A DNA stretch of 19,080 bases, from positions 1 through 19,080 of the forward strand of contig CALFYG010000130.1 of the NCBI GenBank assembly GCA_937952095.1, written 5' to 3'. The DNA is from an uncultured Micrococcales bacterium (GTDB lineage Bacteria; Actinomycetota; Actinomycetes; S36-B12; UBA10799). The notes below the pieces were generated by a model that saw only the letters and a program-made list of their open reading frames with translations, was not told the DNA's origin and made no database searches. Both the position numbers and the translations under genes were made by a program. Shown here piece by piece: positions 6,722 to 11,895 of this stretch; positions within the stretch are counted from its first letter, which is position 1; each line of letters starts with the position of its first letter.

Positions 6722-6898
6722 CTAGTGGGTGGTGGGTGAGGTGAGGGCTGCGAGTTCTTGTTCGATGGTCGCTGCTGGGTAGAACCTGACCGAGTAACCG
6801 GTTGCGTTGTGCTCGACCAGGAAGTGCAGGTACCAGCTGTCGTGGTCGTCTGGGAGCTGCATCGGGCACCAGCCGCACGCAACGCGCACGTCGTTCAC
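6722..6898 (-). CDS. 58-aa Cys/His (zinc-finger-like) mini-protein
   Basis: GTG 6898 overlaps the TGA of the DUF5131 gene (GTGA) and the frame ends at TAG 6724-6722, 17 bases before the next start. The product starts VNDVRVACGWCPMQ, continues LPDDHDSWYLHFLVEHNATG and ends SPTTH. The pair CGWC and the pair in HFLVEH are arranged like a C2H2 zinc finger (C-x2-C-x13-H-x4-H by my count). Codon third positions are mostly G/C and the overlap pattern matches the other genes of the operon. It may bind nucleic acid or a partner protein; this is not shown. Confidence 0.65.
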   Translation of the reverse strand: MNDVRVACGWCPMQLPDDHDSWYLHFLVEHNATGYSVRFYPAATIEQELAALTSPTTH

Positions 6899-7746
6899 TG
6901 CTGTTCTGCTCCTAGGTAGTTGTCGATGTCGATTGGGAACGCTGCGCTGAGCGCCCTCCTGATGTACTCGCGGCGTCGCAGGTTCGTCAACGGGAACTGT
7001 TCCATGTCCTTGATTGCGTGCGCGCCGCCGGATAGCTGCTTAACGAACACGGCGCAGCCCGCTGCATCAGCCTTTTCGATGATCTCCAACGCCCAGTCGT
7101 TGTCCATCGACCGAGCGCCGTGGCCGCTTTCAGCGCCGATGATGACCCAGTCAATGCCGGTCAGGTCCAGCGACGGGAGCGGGCCAAGCAGCGGCTCGCA
7201 CGATAGGAAGCGCACAGCGGCGGCGGTGTCGCGCAGGTGGTCAGCCCGGAACGCGTACCGGTCGGTTTCGACGCTGACGCCGAGCCACACGTTGGCCGGC
7301 GGCCGGGCGGGGTCGTAGCCGAGCTCCCGGTTGGTCGAGCAGTCCCGCATCCGCTGCGAGCGCTTGGTGAGCACCTGGAAGGTGTGGCTCGGCGCGGTGC
7401 GGCCGCTCGCCTCAGCCTGTCCATTGCAGCAGCGCATCGTGTTGAACACGTCGCGGATGAACCGGTAGGGCACGTCGGGGTGGAACAGGTCGCTCATGCT
7501 GTTGACGAACACCATCGACGGCTTGCGCCAGCGTCGCGGCAAGTCGAGTACGTCGCGATGGCAGGTGACCCTGAACCCTGGACCACTGGTGCGCGGATCG
7601 CCGTCGTGCTGGTAGCGGGGCTGACCCATCGCCTTGAGACGCCGGGCCATCGTGAGGGCATAGCAGTTGTCGCAGCCGGGCGAGGTACGGTCGCATCCCG
7701 TCACCGGGTTCCATGTCCGGTCGGTCCACTCGATGGCGGTGCTCAC
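6895..7746 (-). CDS. DUF5131 (phage Gp37/Gp68) family protein with three-cysteine motif
   Basis: GTG 7746 follows AAGGAGA and overlaps the HTH gene's stop (GTGA); the product is 283 aa. It begins with the family signature TAIEWTDRTWNPVTGC, then CDRTSPGCDNCYA with Cys18, Cys25 and Cys28 (C-x6-C-x2-C). Further family stretches are FVNSMSDLFHPDVP, FQVLTKRSQRM, NVWLGVSVET, RFLSCEPLLGPLP, IDWVIIGAESG and CAVFVKQLSGG. The fold resembles radical-SAM barrels and the cysteines could hold a metal centre, although the spacing is not the classic CxxxCxxC. Members are common in phages and mobile elements and often lie near a partner called TcmP, which is absent here. The biochemical role is not established. 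Family membership is very likely. Confidence 0.85.
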   Translation of the reverse strand: MSTAIEWTDRTWNPVTGCDRTSPGCDNCYALTMARRLKAMGQPRYQHDGDPRTSGPGFRVTCHRDVLDLPRRWRKPSMVFVNSMSDLFHPDVPYRFIRDVFNTMRCCNGQAEASGRTAPSHTFQVLTKRSQRMRDCSTNRELGYDPARPPANVWLGVSVETDRYAFRADHLRDTAAAVRFLSCEPLLGPLPSLDLTGIDWVIIGAESGHGARSMDNDWALEIIEKADAAGCAVFVKQLSGGAHAIKDMEQFPLTNLRRREYIRRALSAAFPIDIDNYLGAEQQ

Positions 7747-7985
7747 GGGTGTCTCCTTGGGCGGCGTCGCACGGCGACGGTTGCGGGCGGGGTGGTGGCG
7801 TTGCTGGTTTCGCGGGCGGCGAGCCATTCGTCGACCGCTGCGCGCCGGTAGCGGGCGACGTTGCCGATCTTGATGAACGGCAGGCCCTCAGTGTCTCGCC
7901 ATCGTTCGATGGTTGTGGTGCCTACCCCGAGGTATGCGGCGCATTGGCCTTTGTCCATCACGTCAGGTGTCTCGTGGGGTGCCAT
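7743..7985 (-). CDS. Excisionase/MerR-type HTH DNA-binding protein (HTH_17 family)
   Basis: ATG 7985 heads the minus-strand operon; the product is 80 aa. The N-terminal 60 residues form a winged-HTH domain of the excisionase type: MDKGQCAAYLGVGTTTIERWRDTE, then LPFIKIGNVARYRRAAVDEWL. The C-terminus is a basic tail ending RRRPRRHP. Such proteins bend DNA as recombination directionality factors or act as small repressors. It is transcribed divergently from the methyltransferase across a region full of palindromic sites, so it is a candidate ligand of those sites. There is no RBS, and a TACCAT box lies 8 bases upstream, consistent with a leaderless message. Confidence 0.8.
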   Translation of the reverse strand: MAPHETPDVMDKGQCAAYLGVGTTTIERWRDTEGLPFIKIGNVARYRRAAVDEWLAARETSNATTPPATVAVRRRPRRHP

Positions 7986-7993
7986 GGGGCAAC

Positions 7994-8022
7994 ATGGTAC
8001 GCCTGTCTACCGACATGCACAA
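7994..8022 (-). promoter_or_regulatory. Promoter P1 for the HTH operon (leaderless)
   Basis: Read on the minus strand: TTGTGC (8022-8017), 17 bases, TACCAT (7999-7994), then 8 bases to ATG 7985. The spacer starts with a half-operator (GCATGTCG). The same layout occurs at two plus-strand sites (8186 and 9273). Confidence 0.55.
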
Positions 8023-8064
8023 CCACCACATCAGCTTCATGTGGCACCGTCGTGTAACCACAGT

Positions 8065-8085
8065 GCATGTCACCCAACGACATGC
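8065..8085. promoter_or_regulatory. Operator O1 of copy A
   Basis: Perfect palindrome of 7-base arms GCATGTC (8065-8071) and GACATGC (8079-8085) with a 7-base spacer. It is kept in copy B at 9152-9172. Confidence 0.65.
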
Positions 8086-8107
8086 CCACACACCACCGCT
8101 AGTGCCC

Positions 8108-8128
8108 GCATGTCGCACGTCGACATGC
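8108..8128. promoter_or_regulatory. Operator O2 of copy A
   Basis: The same palindrome, GCATGTC-N7-GACATGC, starting 43 bases (about four helical turns) after O1. A further overlapping inverted pair GACATG-C-CATGTC spans 8122-8134. It is kept in copy B at 9195-9215. Confidence 0.65.
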
Positions 8129-8161
8129 CATGTCAGGCCACGAGGGTAGGCATGCGAGAGT

Positions 8162-8183
8162 GGATGACCGGCGGATGACCGGC
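8162..8183 (+). repeat. Tandem 11-base repeat (GGATGACCGGC x2)
   Basis: Two exact head-to-tail units just upstream of the P2 -35 box. The same tandem pair occurs at 9249-9270 (exact) and 9045-9066 (one mismatch). It could be an activator or replication-type iteron; the role is unknown. Confidence 0.75.
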
Positions 8184-8185
8184 GA

Positions 8186-8213
8186 TTGCAATGTCCCATC
8201 CCGCACGTACCAT
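8186..8213 (+). promoter_or_regulatory. Promoter P2 for the methyltransferase (leaderless)
   Basis: TTGCAA (8186-8191), 16 bases, TACCAT (8208-8213), then 6 bases to ATG 8220. There is no Shine-Dalgarno. The hexamers are identical to those of P3 although the spacers have diverged, which supports function. Confidence 0.6.
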
Positions 8214-8219
8214 GTCGGT

Positions 8220-8927
8220 ATGCAACGCCGACCGCCCACGGCGATCTCACTCTGCTCCGGCTACGGCGGCCTAGACATGGCCGTCGAACAGGCCTACGGC
8301 GCGCACACCGTCGCCGTTGCCGACATCGACCGAGACGCCGCCGCTGTGCTCGCCGTCCGCTACCCGCACGCCCCGAACCTGGGCGACCTGCGCGCCGTCG
8401 ACTGGACCGGCTGGCAGGCCGACATCGTCACCGCCGGCTACCCGTGCCAGCCGTTCTCACACGCAGGCCGCCGACAAGGAGAACACGATGACCGACACAT
8501 CTGGCCTGAGGTTCTGCGAGCCGTTCGCGCACTACGACCCCGAACAGTCGTGCTGGAGAACGTCCGAGGCCACCTTTCCCTGGGGTTCGGACGAGTTCTC
8601 GGAGACCTGGCCGAAGCGGGGTTCGATGCGGAATGGTGTCTGCTACGAGCGTCGGATGTCGGCGCCCCCCATGGCCGGGCCCGAGTGTTCGTCGTTGCTC
8701 GCAACACCGATGGCCCACGACCAGCGCAACGCCTCGCGAGCGATGCGCCGCATGTCTACGTGCTGCGAGTCCTGAGCGCGCCTGCGAGCATCCTCACGTC
8801 GGTAATACTCCCGGTACCAAACGTCGCAACGTTCACCACGCACCCCCGCGGTCCCCTTCTGCGTAGCCCAAGCTTTCAGGGTCTTGCACTCTCTGCACGA
8901 CTCTGGGTTGTGAGTGATCTCGGGTAG
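8220..8927 (+). CDS. C5-cytosine DNA methyltransferase, C-terminally shortened
   Basis: ATG 8220 follows promoter P2 directly and gives 235 aa. Motif I is AISLCSGYGGLDMAVE (residues 8-23). Motif IV is GYPCQPFS with catalytic Cys76. Motif VI is ENV (113-115) and motif VIII is GAPHGRARVFVVA (148-160). These enzymes transfer a methyl group from AdoMet to cytosine C5, for example to protect phage DNA from restriction. After residue ~165 the sequence no longer resembles the family. The target-recognition domain and motifs IX-X are missing, and full enzymes are usually 300-400 aa. The 3' third lies opposite a minus-strand gene, and codons from 8488 on overlap a second plus-strand gene. It is either inactive, very short, or dependent on a partner for target choice. 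Confidence 0.8.
   Translation: MQRRPPTAISLCSGYGGLDMAVEQAYGAHTVAVADIDRDAAAVLAVRYPHAPNLGDLRAVDWTGWQADIVTAGYPCQPFSHAGRRQGEHDDRHIWPEVLRAVRALRPRTVVLENVRGHLSLGFGRVLGDLAEAGFDAEWCLLRASDVGAPHGRARVFVVARNTDGPRPAQRLASDAPHVYVLRVLSAPASILTSVILPVPNVATFTTHPRGPLLRSPSFQGLALSARLWVVSDLG
8488..8775 (+). CDS. Methyltransferase-associated phage protein encoded inside the methyltransferase gene (SSLLPTP-type)
   Basis: ATG 8488 lies 5 bases after a strong AAGGAGA (8476-8482), all inside the methyltransferase gene but in the +1 frame. The 95-aa product contains FCEPFAHYDPEQSCWRTSEA, FSETWPKRGSMRNGVCYER and SSLLATP. From memory these are hallmark stretches of proteins found beside or fused to phage cytosine methyltransferases (typically ...SETWPRSGMTRNG... 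and ...SSLLPTP...). Their function is unknown; they may help target recognition. After about residue 76 the similarity is lost, at nearly the same DNA position where the methyltransferase frame also loses family resemblance. Both frames look conserved between 8488 and ~8715, so this is a genuine overlapping gene rather than a shadow. Confidence 0.65.
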   Translation: MTDTSGLRFCEPFAHYDPEQSCWRTSEATFPWGSDEFSETWPKRGSMRNGVCYERRMSAPPMAGPECSSLLATPMAHDQRNASRAMRRMSTCCES

Positions 8928-8999
8928 CTCGTCGGACGGCTCGAAATCAGCGATGGCTTGCAAGGCTGCACGCAGGCGTTCCACTTCGGATGCGGTCAC
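8643..8999 (-). CDS. Small CxxC protein, convergent with the methyltransferase
   Basis: GTG 8999 lies 8 bases after AGGAG (minus strand); the product is 118 aa. The N-terminus is helical (ASEVERLRAALQAIADFE), followed by an acidic turn, CRECKTLKAW (possible zinc pair, Cys35 and Cys38), an Arg-rich middle (WYREYYRREDARRRAQ) and MRRIAREAL at 83-91, which looks like a natural C-terminal helix. The last ~27 residues run antisense through the methyltransferase and the internal gene and look non-native, as if the original stop had been lost at a junction near 8727. No known function; small phage proteins of this style are common in early regions. Confidence 0.6.
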   Translation of the reverse strand: MTASEVERLRAALQAIADFEPSDELPEITHNPESCRECKTLKAWATQKGTAGVRGERCDVWYREYYRREDARRRAQDSQHVDMRRIAREALRWSWAIGVASNDEHSGPAMGGADIRRS

Positions 9000-9044
9000 T
9001 GACGGTGCTCCTGTGTGGGCGGTGGGCGGTCAGAATCCGGGGGT

Positions 9045-9066
9045 GGATGACCGGCGGATGACCGTC
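9045..9066 (+). repeat. Third copy of the tandem 11-base repeat
   Basis: GGATGACCGGC followed by GGATGACCGTC. It lies outside the 167-bp duplication, in the leader of the minus-strand gene at 8643-8999, just downstream of promoter P5. Confidence 0.65.
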
Positions 9067-9095
9067 ACGGTACCCCTCAGGCCGCTGACCTGCAA
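9067..9095 (-). promoter_or_regulatory. Promoter P5 for the minus-strand CxxC protein gene
   Basis: Minus strand: TTGCAG (9095-9090), 17 bases, TACCGT (9072-9067). This is close to the P1-P3 pattern. The start site would fall near 9060, leaving a ~60-base leader with an AGGAG box. Confidence 0.4.
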
Positions 9096-9115
9096 CAACA
9101 ACCTTCCAGGTGCTT

Positions 9116-9282
9116 CATCAGCTTCATGTGGCACCGTCGTGTAACCACAGTGCATGTCACCCCACGACATGCCCACACACCACCACTAGCGCCCGCATGT
9201 CGCACACCGACATGCCATGTCAGGCGACGAGGGTAGGCGTACGAGGGTGGATGACCGGCGGATGACCGGCGATTGCAATGTC
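9116..9282 (+). repeat. 167-bp direct repeat, copy B (control region)
   Basis: Second copy of 8029-8195, offset exactly 1087 bases, no indels. Both operators (9152-9172 and 9195-9215), the tandem 11-mer (9249-9270) and the promoter -35 box are intact. It precedes the early operon. The gene-free stretch 9000-9332 consists of this repeat, the third 11-mer pair and promoters P3 and P5. Confidence 0.95.
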
Positions 9283-9300
9283 GCACCACGGGCGTACCAT
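9273..9300 (+). promoter_or_regulatory. Promoter P3 for the early operon
   Basis: TTGCAA (9273-9278), 16 bases, TACCAT (9295-9300). Unlike P2 the message would have a ~26-base leader containing AGGAGA (9319-9324) before ATG 9333. Confidence 0.6.
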
Positions 9301-9332
9301 GGCGCTACCGCCCAACCCAGGAGAACCATCCC

Positions 9333-9557
9333 ATGCCGCTTCCTGAATCTCTCACCCCGTACCAACTGTTGCGCGGCGTCGAATCAACGCTGGCCTTCAC
9401 TGCCATTCAGTTGGCTGAACTCGTCGAGTCCCAGCCGGACACAGCACTCGAAGGCATGCTGCTGAGTGCGCTGGCGGCAGTCACCGGAGCCCGAGCATCG
9501 CTGGCCGACGTCCGGCTCAACTGGGACGACCTGTGCGCCCCGGAGGATGTTCGATGA
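9333..9557 (+). CDS. 74-aa helical protein, unknown (early operon)
   Basis: ATG 9333 follows AGGAGA (9319-9324) at 8 bases. The product starts MPLPESLTPYQLLRGVEST and is helical, with hydrophobic repeats (FTAIQLAELVES, LEGMLLSALAAVTGARASL). It has no membrane segment clear enough to call. It is the first gene after promoter P3 and overlaps the next start (ATGA). No family recognised. Confidence 0.6.
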   Translation: MPLPESLTPYQLLRGVESTLAFTAIQLAELVESQPDTALEGMLLSALAAVTGARASLADVRLNWDDLCAPEDVR

Positions 9558-9970
9558 GTGTCGAAATCTGCGGCTACTCGGACGACACGATCGAGATCCA
9601 CGGCGACCTGCGCGAAGAACACGACGCCATTGACAGTCATGTGCCGCGCATTATCACGTTGACCGACGCTAGCGGACGGACCGTGTCCATCGACATCGTC
9701 TATGCCCCAGCTGGGGATGGGGTGTGGCGCATCCTCGACGCCGTCATGACCCTCGGCCGGTCCGGGTCGATCACCCTCAAGCTCACCGTAAGCCAGCAGG
9801 ACGACGCCTCAGTCCTGGTGCACCCCACGATCAGCGTGAAGGCGCCGCAACCGGCGTCCCGCGCCCAGCACTTCTACGTCGACGCCGAGCGGCGCCTCGC
9901 GCTCGCCGACCCGTACCGCCCACAACTCCCGTTCCCGACGCACGACCTCACCGGAGACACCGACCGATGA
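9554..9970 (+). CDS. 138-aa beta-rich protein, unknown (early operon)
   Basis: ATG 9554 overlaps the previous stop and has GGAGG at 9542-9546. The sequence alternates short strands (MSVEICGYSDDTIEIHGDLR, RTVSIDIVYAPAGDGVWRIL, SITLKLTVSQQDDASVLVHP) and ends in a loose Pro-rich tail. No family recognised. It lies immediately before a DUF2303 gene with an ATGA overlap. Confidence 0.6.
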   Translation: MSVEICGYSDDTIEIHGDLREEHDAIDSHVPRIITLTDASGRTVSIDIVYAPAGDGVWRILDAVMTLGRSGSITLKLTVSQQDDASVLVHPTISVKAPQPASRAQHFYVDAERRLALADPYRPQLPFPTHDLTGDTDR

Positions 9971-10842
9971 CCACCGACCCGATCCCGACCGTCGACCCGA
10001 AGCACGCTGGCACCCTCGACCGGCTACACGCCCTCGTCGTCGGCGACGCCGCCGCCTACCGCAAGATCGCCGTCGACCCGGCCTCAACCGAGGCCATCGC
10101 CGCCGTCGTACCCGACGGCTGGCACGTCGAGCGCATCGACCCGGCCGATCACGAGCACCTCCTCGGCCGGCCCCGCCGGGCCACCGGCCGCGTCCGGTTC
10201 GCTGACCCGGCCGGGTTCGCCGCCTACGTCGTCCGCCACCTGCAACCCGGAACCACCCTGTGGGCCCACGCCGAGATCCCCCGCGTCGTCGCCGTCCTCA
10301 ACGACCACGCCGAACGCGCCGCCGACCTCGCCTTCGCCGGGTGGGGCGACCACCGCGCCGAGCTCGAGCTCATCGCAACCGAGGAGTGGCGGAACCTCCT
10401 CGCCCTCACCGGCGGCGGGTGGACCGCACAACGCGAGTTCGCCGAACGGCTCGAGGAGGTCGCCGAGCTCATCGAGACACCGGAGGCGGCGACGGTGCTC
10501 GACCTCGTGAACAACCTCACCGCCACCTCCTCCCGGCGGGTCGTGACAGCCGACATCACCGGCAACACGAGCTCGGTCACGTTCGAGGCGACGAGCTCGG
10601 TCAAGGGCATCGGCGGCGTCGAGGTCCCGTCCACGCTCATCGTCCGCGTCAAGCCTTGGCGGTACCTCCCGTTCGTCCCGCAGCTCAAGGTCCGGGTCCG
10701 GGCCCGCGTGCACCAGGACGCGCTGCAGCTACGCGCCCAGCTCGTCGGCGGCGACCGGGTCGCCGAGGCCGGGATCGCCGCCCTCGGCGAGCACCTCGAG
10801 GACCTCGGCACCCCGCCCGTGTGGGTCGGCACCCCCCGCTAG
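9967..10842 (+). CDS. DUF2303 (YfdQ-like) phage protein
   Basis: ATG 9967 overlaps the previous stop (ATGA); the product is 291 aa. It has the family's layout: an N-terminal helical part, GRVRFADPAGFAAYVVRHL in the middle, then a beta-rich part with AVLNDHAE, a GWGDHRAELEL strand/turn, EFAERLEEVAELIETPEAA and a C-terminal strand series (STLIVRVKPWRYLPFVPQLK, then VRVRARV). DUF2303 proteins occur in early regions of many tailed phages and prophages (E. coli YfdQ is an example) near recombination or replication genes; their function is unknown. Length is close to the usual ~270-290 aa and it looks complete. Codon use is extremely C-rich at the third position. Confidence 0.75.
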   Translation: MTTDPIPTVDPKHAGTLDRLHALVVGDAAAYRKIAVDPASTEAIAAVVPDGWHVERIDPADHEHLLGRPRRATGRVRFADPAGFAAYVVRHLQPGTTLWAHAEIPRVVAVLNDHAERAADLAFAGWGDHRAELELIATEEWRNLLALTGGGWTAQREFAERLEEVAELIETPEAATVLDLVNNLTATSSRRVVTADITGNTSSVTFEATSSVKGIGGVEVPSTLIVRVKPWRYLPFVPQLKVRVRARVHQDALQLRAQLVGGDRVAEAGIAALGEHLEDLGTPPVWVGTPR

Positions 10843-10847
10843 TCGCC

Positions 10848-11219
10848 GTGGCTCGCATCCGCACCATCAAGCCGGAGTTCTTCACGTCCGAACGGGTCGC
10901 CCGTCTGTCGGACGCCGCCAAGATCACGTTCGTCGGGATCTGGTGCCAGGCCGACGACTACGGCGTCGCCCGCGCCGACGCCCGCATCATCAAGGGCGCC
11001 GTATGGCCGCTGGCCGATCACGTCACCGTCGCCGACGTCGCCGACTTCCATGTCGGGGCTGATCTCGATTCTCTCGGCGCCCCCGTCGTGCGTCGCTGCC
11101 CAAACGCCGCGACCGTTACCGGCGTGCCGAAGTCGGGCGGCTCAGAAATCTGGATGTGCGAAGAGTGCTGGGGGCGACGATCGGAGATGTTCGTGCGTCG
11201 CGTGCCGATCAAGGCATAG
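10848..11219 (+). CDS. Replication-initiator-like winged-helix protein, C-terminally replaced
   Basis: GTG 10848 lies 5 bases after the previous stop; the product is 123 aa. Residues 1-66 match the N-terminus of phage replication/helicase-loader proteins (ARIRTIKPEFFTSERVARLS, then FVGIWCQADDYGVARADARI and ALWPL-type sequence). That domain normally continues as VADVEELLAEL and on to a DnaD-like or Gly-rich end, with ~200-300 aa in total. Here it changes at about residue 67 (nt ~11045) to an unrelated stretch with four Cys-related positions (RRCPNAA, WMCEECW) ending VRRVPIKA. Third-base preference also shifts there. It looks like a fusion of an initiator start with the end of a small zinc-type protein. 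It may keep only DNA-binding ability. Confidence 0.6.
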   Translation: MARIRTIKPEFFTSERVARLSDAAKITFVGIWCQADDYGVARADARIIKGAVWPLADHVTVADVADFHVGADLDSLGAPVVRRCPNAATVTGVPKSGGSEIWMCEECWGRRSEMFVRRVPIKA

Positions 11220-11223
11220 CGCT

Positions 11224-11314
11224 CTCATCGCCGGCAGCAGAGGGTTTGGCTCTCGCCCTGCTCGTCAGCCTTCCGCCAAACGGCGCCAAAGGCTCATCTC
11301 CGGTAGCAGAGGGT
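11224..11314 (+). repeat. 22-base direct repeat (11224-11245 and 11293-11314) at the convergent gene ends
   Basis: The two 22-base units differ at 2 positions. The right unit holds the last codons and stop of the minus-strand gene at 11294; the left unit is a second copy of that gene end (it would read LCCRR-stop against LCYRR-stop). Between them are a 7-bp inverted pair GTTTGGC (11244-11250) and GCCAAAC (11275-11281) with a 24-base loop, which might terminate the two converging transcripts. Confidence 0.6.
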
Positions 11315-11635
11315 GTCGACCGCTTCCAACGCCCGCTGCGCCGCACCCTTCTCCGCCTCCGCCGCATCCAACGACGCACGCGCATCCGCCGCACCCGCAC
11401 CCGACGCAGACGCCACAATGAACTGGGTTTGCGCCGACTGCACCTTCGCCGACGCCACCACCACATCCGCCTGCAACCGGAACCGGCACTCCGCAAGCCT
11501 GTCCGTCTCAGCCGCCAACTGCTCGAGCCCGGCGTGGACCCGGCCGTTGGCGTCGGCGATCTGCACCATCGAGAACACGGTCACGAACGCCACCGCCACC
11601 ACCGCTATCGCCGGCCCGATGTTCGCCTTGTCCAT
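11294..11635 (-). CDS. Membrane-anchored coiled-coil protein (lysis region)
   Basis: ATG 11635 shares one base with the previous stop (TGATG); GTG 11638 is an alternative. The 113-aa protein has one N-terminal hydrophobic segment (about residues 6-26, ending FSMVQIADANGR). A long Ala-rich helix with heptad-like spacing follows (LEQLAAETDRLAE, VVVASAKVQSAQTQF, ADARASLDAAEAEKGAAQRALEAV). Topology resembles spanin- or holin-accessory proteins, but a classical spanin is unexpected in a host without an outer membrane. It is last in the tail/lysis operon. Confidence 0.6.
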   Translation of the reverse strand: MDKANIGPAIAVVAVAFVTVFSMVQIADANGRVHAGLEQLAAETDRLAECRFRLQADVVVASAKVQSAQTQFIVASASGAGAADARASLDAAEAEKGAAQRALEAVDTLCYRR

Positions 11636-11895
11636 CACTCCGGCCACGGTGGATCTCCGTTTGCCTTGCGCCAGTCCTGCGCTCGTCGCTGCCATTTCTC
11701 GACCTCGGTCCTCAGCTCATGGTTCTCGGCCCGTAGAGCGTCGTTGTCGGCTTGCAACGCCTCCACATGCTTACCCACCTTGTCGTCGACCGTCTTAGCC
11801 CTGGTAGTGAACAGCGACAAGAGGCCAACGATGGAAGCGACACCGGAACCGGCAACAACAACGAGGGGGCCGTCGACCTGGACTGCACCGATCAC
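11635..11895 (-). CDS. Second membrane-anchored coiled-coil protein (lysis region)
   Basis: GTG 11895 follows GGAG at 5 bases and overlaps the previous stop (GTGA); the product is 86 aa. One hydrophobic segment covers about residues 8-26 (PLVVVAGSGVASIVGLLSLF). A basic joint (TTRAK) and a strong coiled coil follow (VGKHVEALQADNDALRAENH, then ELRTEVEKWQRRAQDWRK). The positive-inside rule puts the coil in the cytoplasm, whereas the next gene's coil may lie outside. Size and place suit a holin-like or anti-holin partner of the holin at 12393-12587. Function inferred only. Confidence 0.6.
   Translation of the reverse strand: MIGAVQVDGPLVVVAGSGVASIVGLLSLFTTRAKTVDDKVGKHVEALQADNDALRAENHELRTEVEKWQRRAQDWRKANGDPPWPE

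Larger units (their letters stand above)
8029..8195 (+). repeat. 167-bp direct repeat, copy A (control region)
   Basis: Matches 9116-9282 without gaps, with about 9 mismatches (~95% identity). It contains two palindromic operators, a tandem 11-base repeat and the -35 box of promoter P2. Conservation then falls, although the -10 box (TACCAT) 12 bases further on is kept. Region 7986-8219 holds no gene. Confidence 0.95.

Noticed and set aside
5901..6725. Plus-strand open frame of 274 aa
   Set aside because: It is antisense to the LPXTG protein gene and consists mostly of Gly/Val/Asp repeats; the minus frame has signal peptide and sorting signal.
8005..8219. Many short GACATG/CATGTC repeats considered as a CRISPR array
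   Set aside because: Repeat units are only 6-8 bases with irregular spacing and inverted pairs; this is an operator array, not a CRISPR.
8028..9299. Duplicated region considered as an insertion sequence
   Set aside because: No transposase frame, no terminal inverted repeats and no target duplication; the repeats are regulatory sequence.
10260..10847. Upstream extension of the replication-initiator-like frame
   Set aside because: This part shadows the DUF2303 gene and is almost all Arg/Pro; the conserved ARIRTIKPEFF start is at 10848.
11224..11314. 22-base repeat considered as phage attachment sites
   Set aside because: The copies are only 69 bases apart, there is no integrase nearby and no tRNA; a duplicated gene end explains it better.
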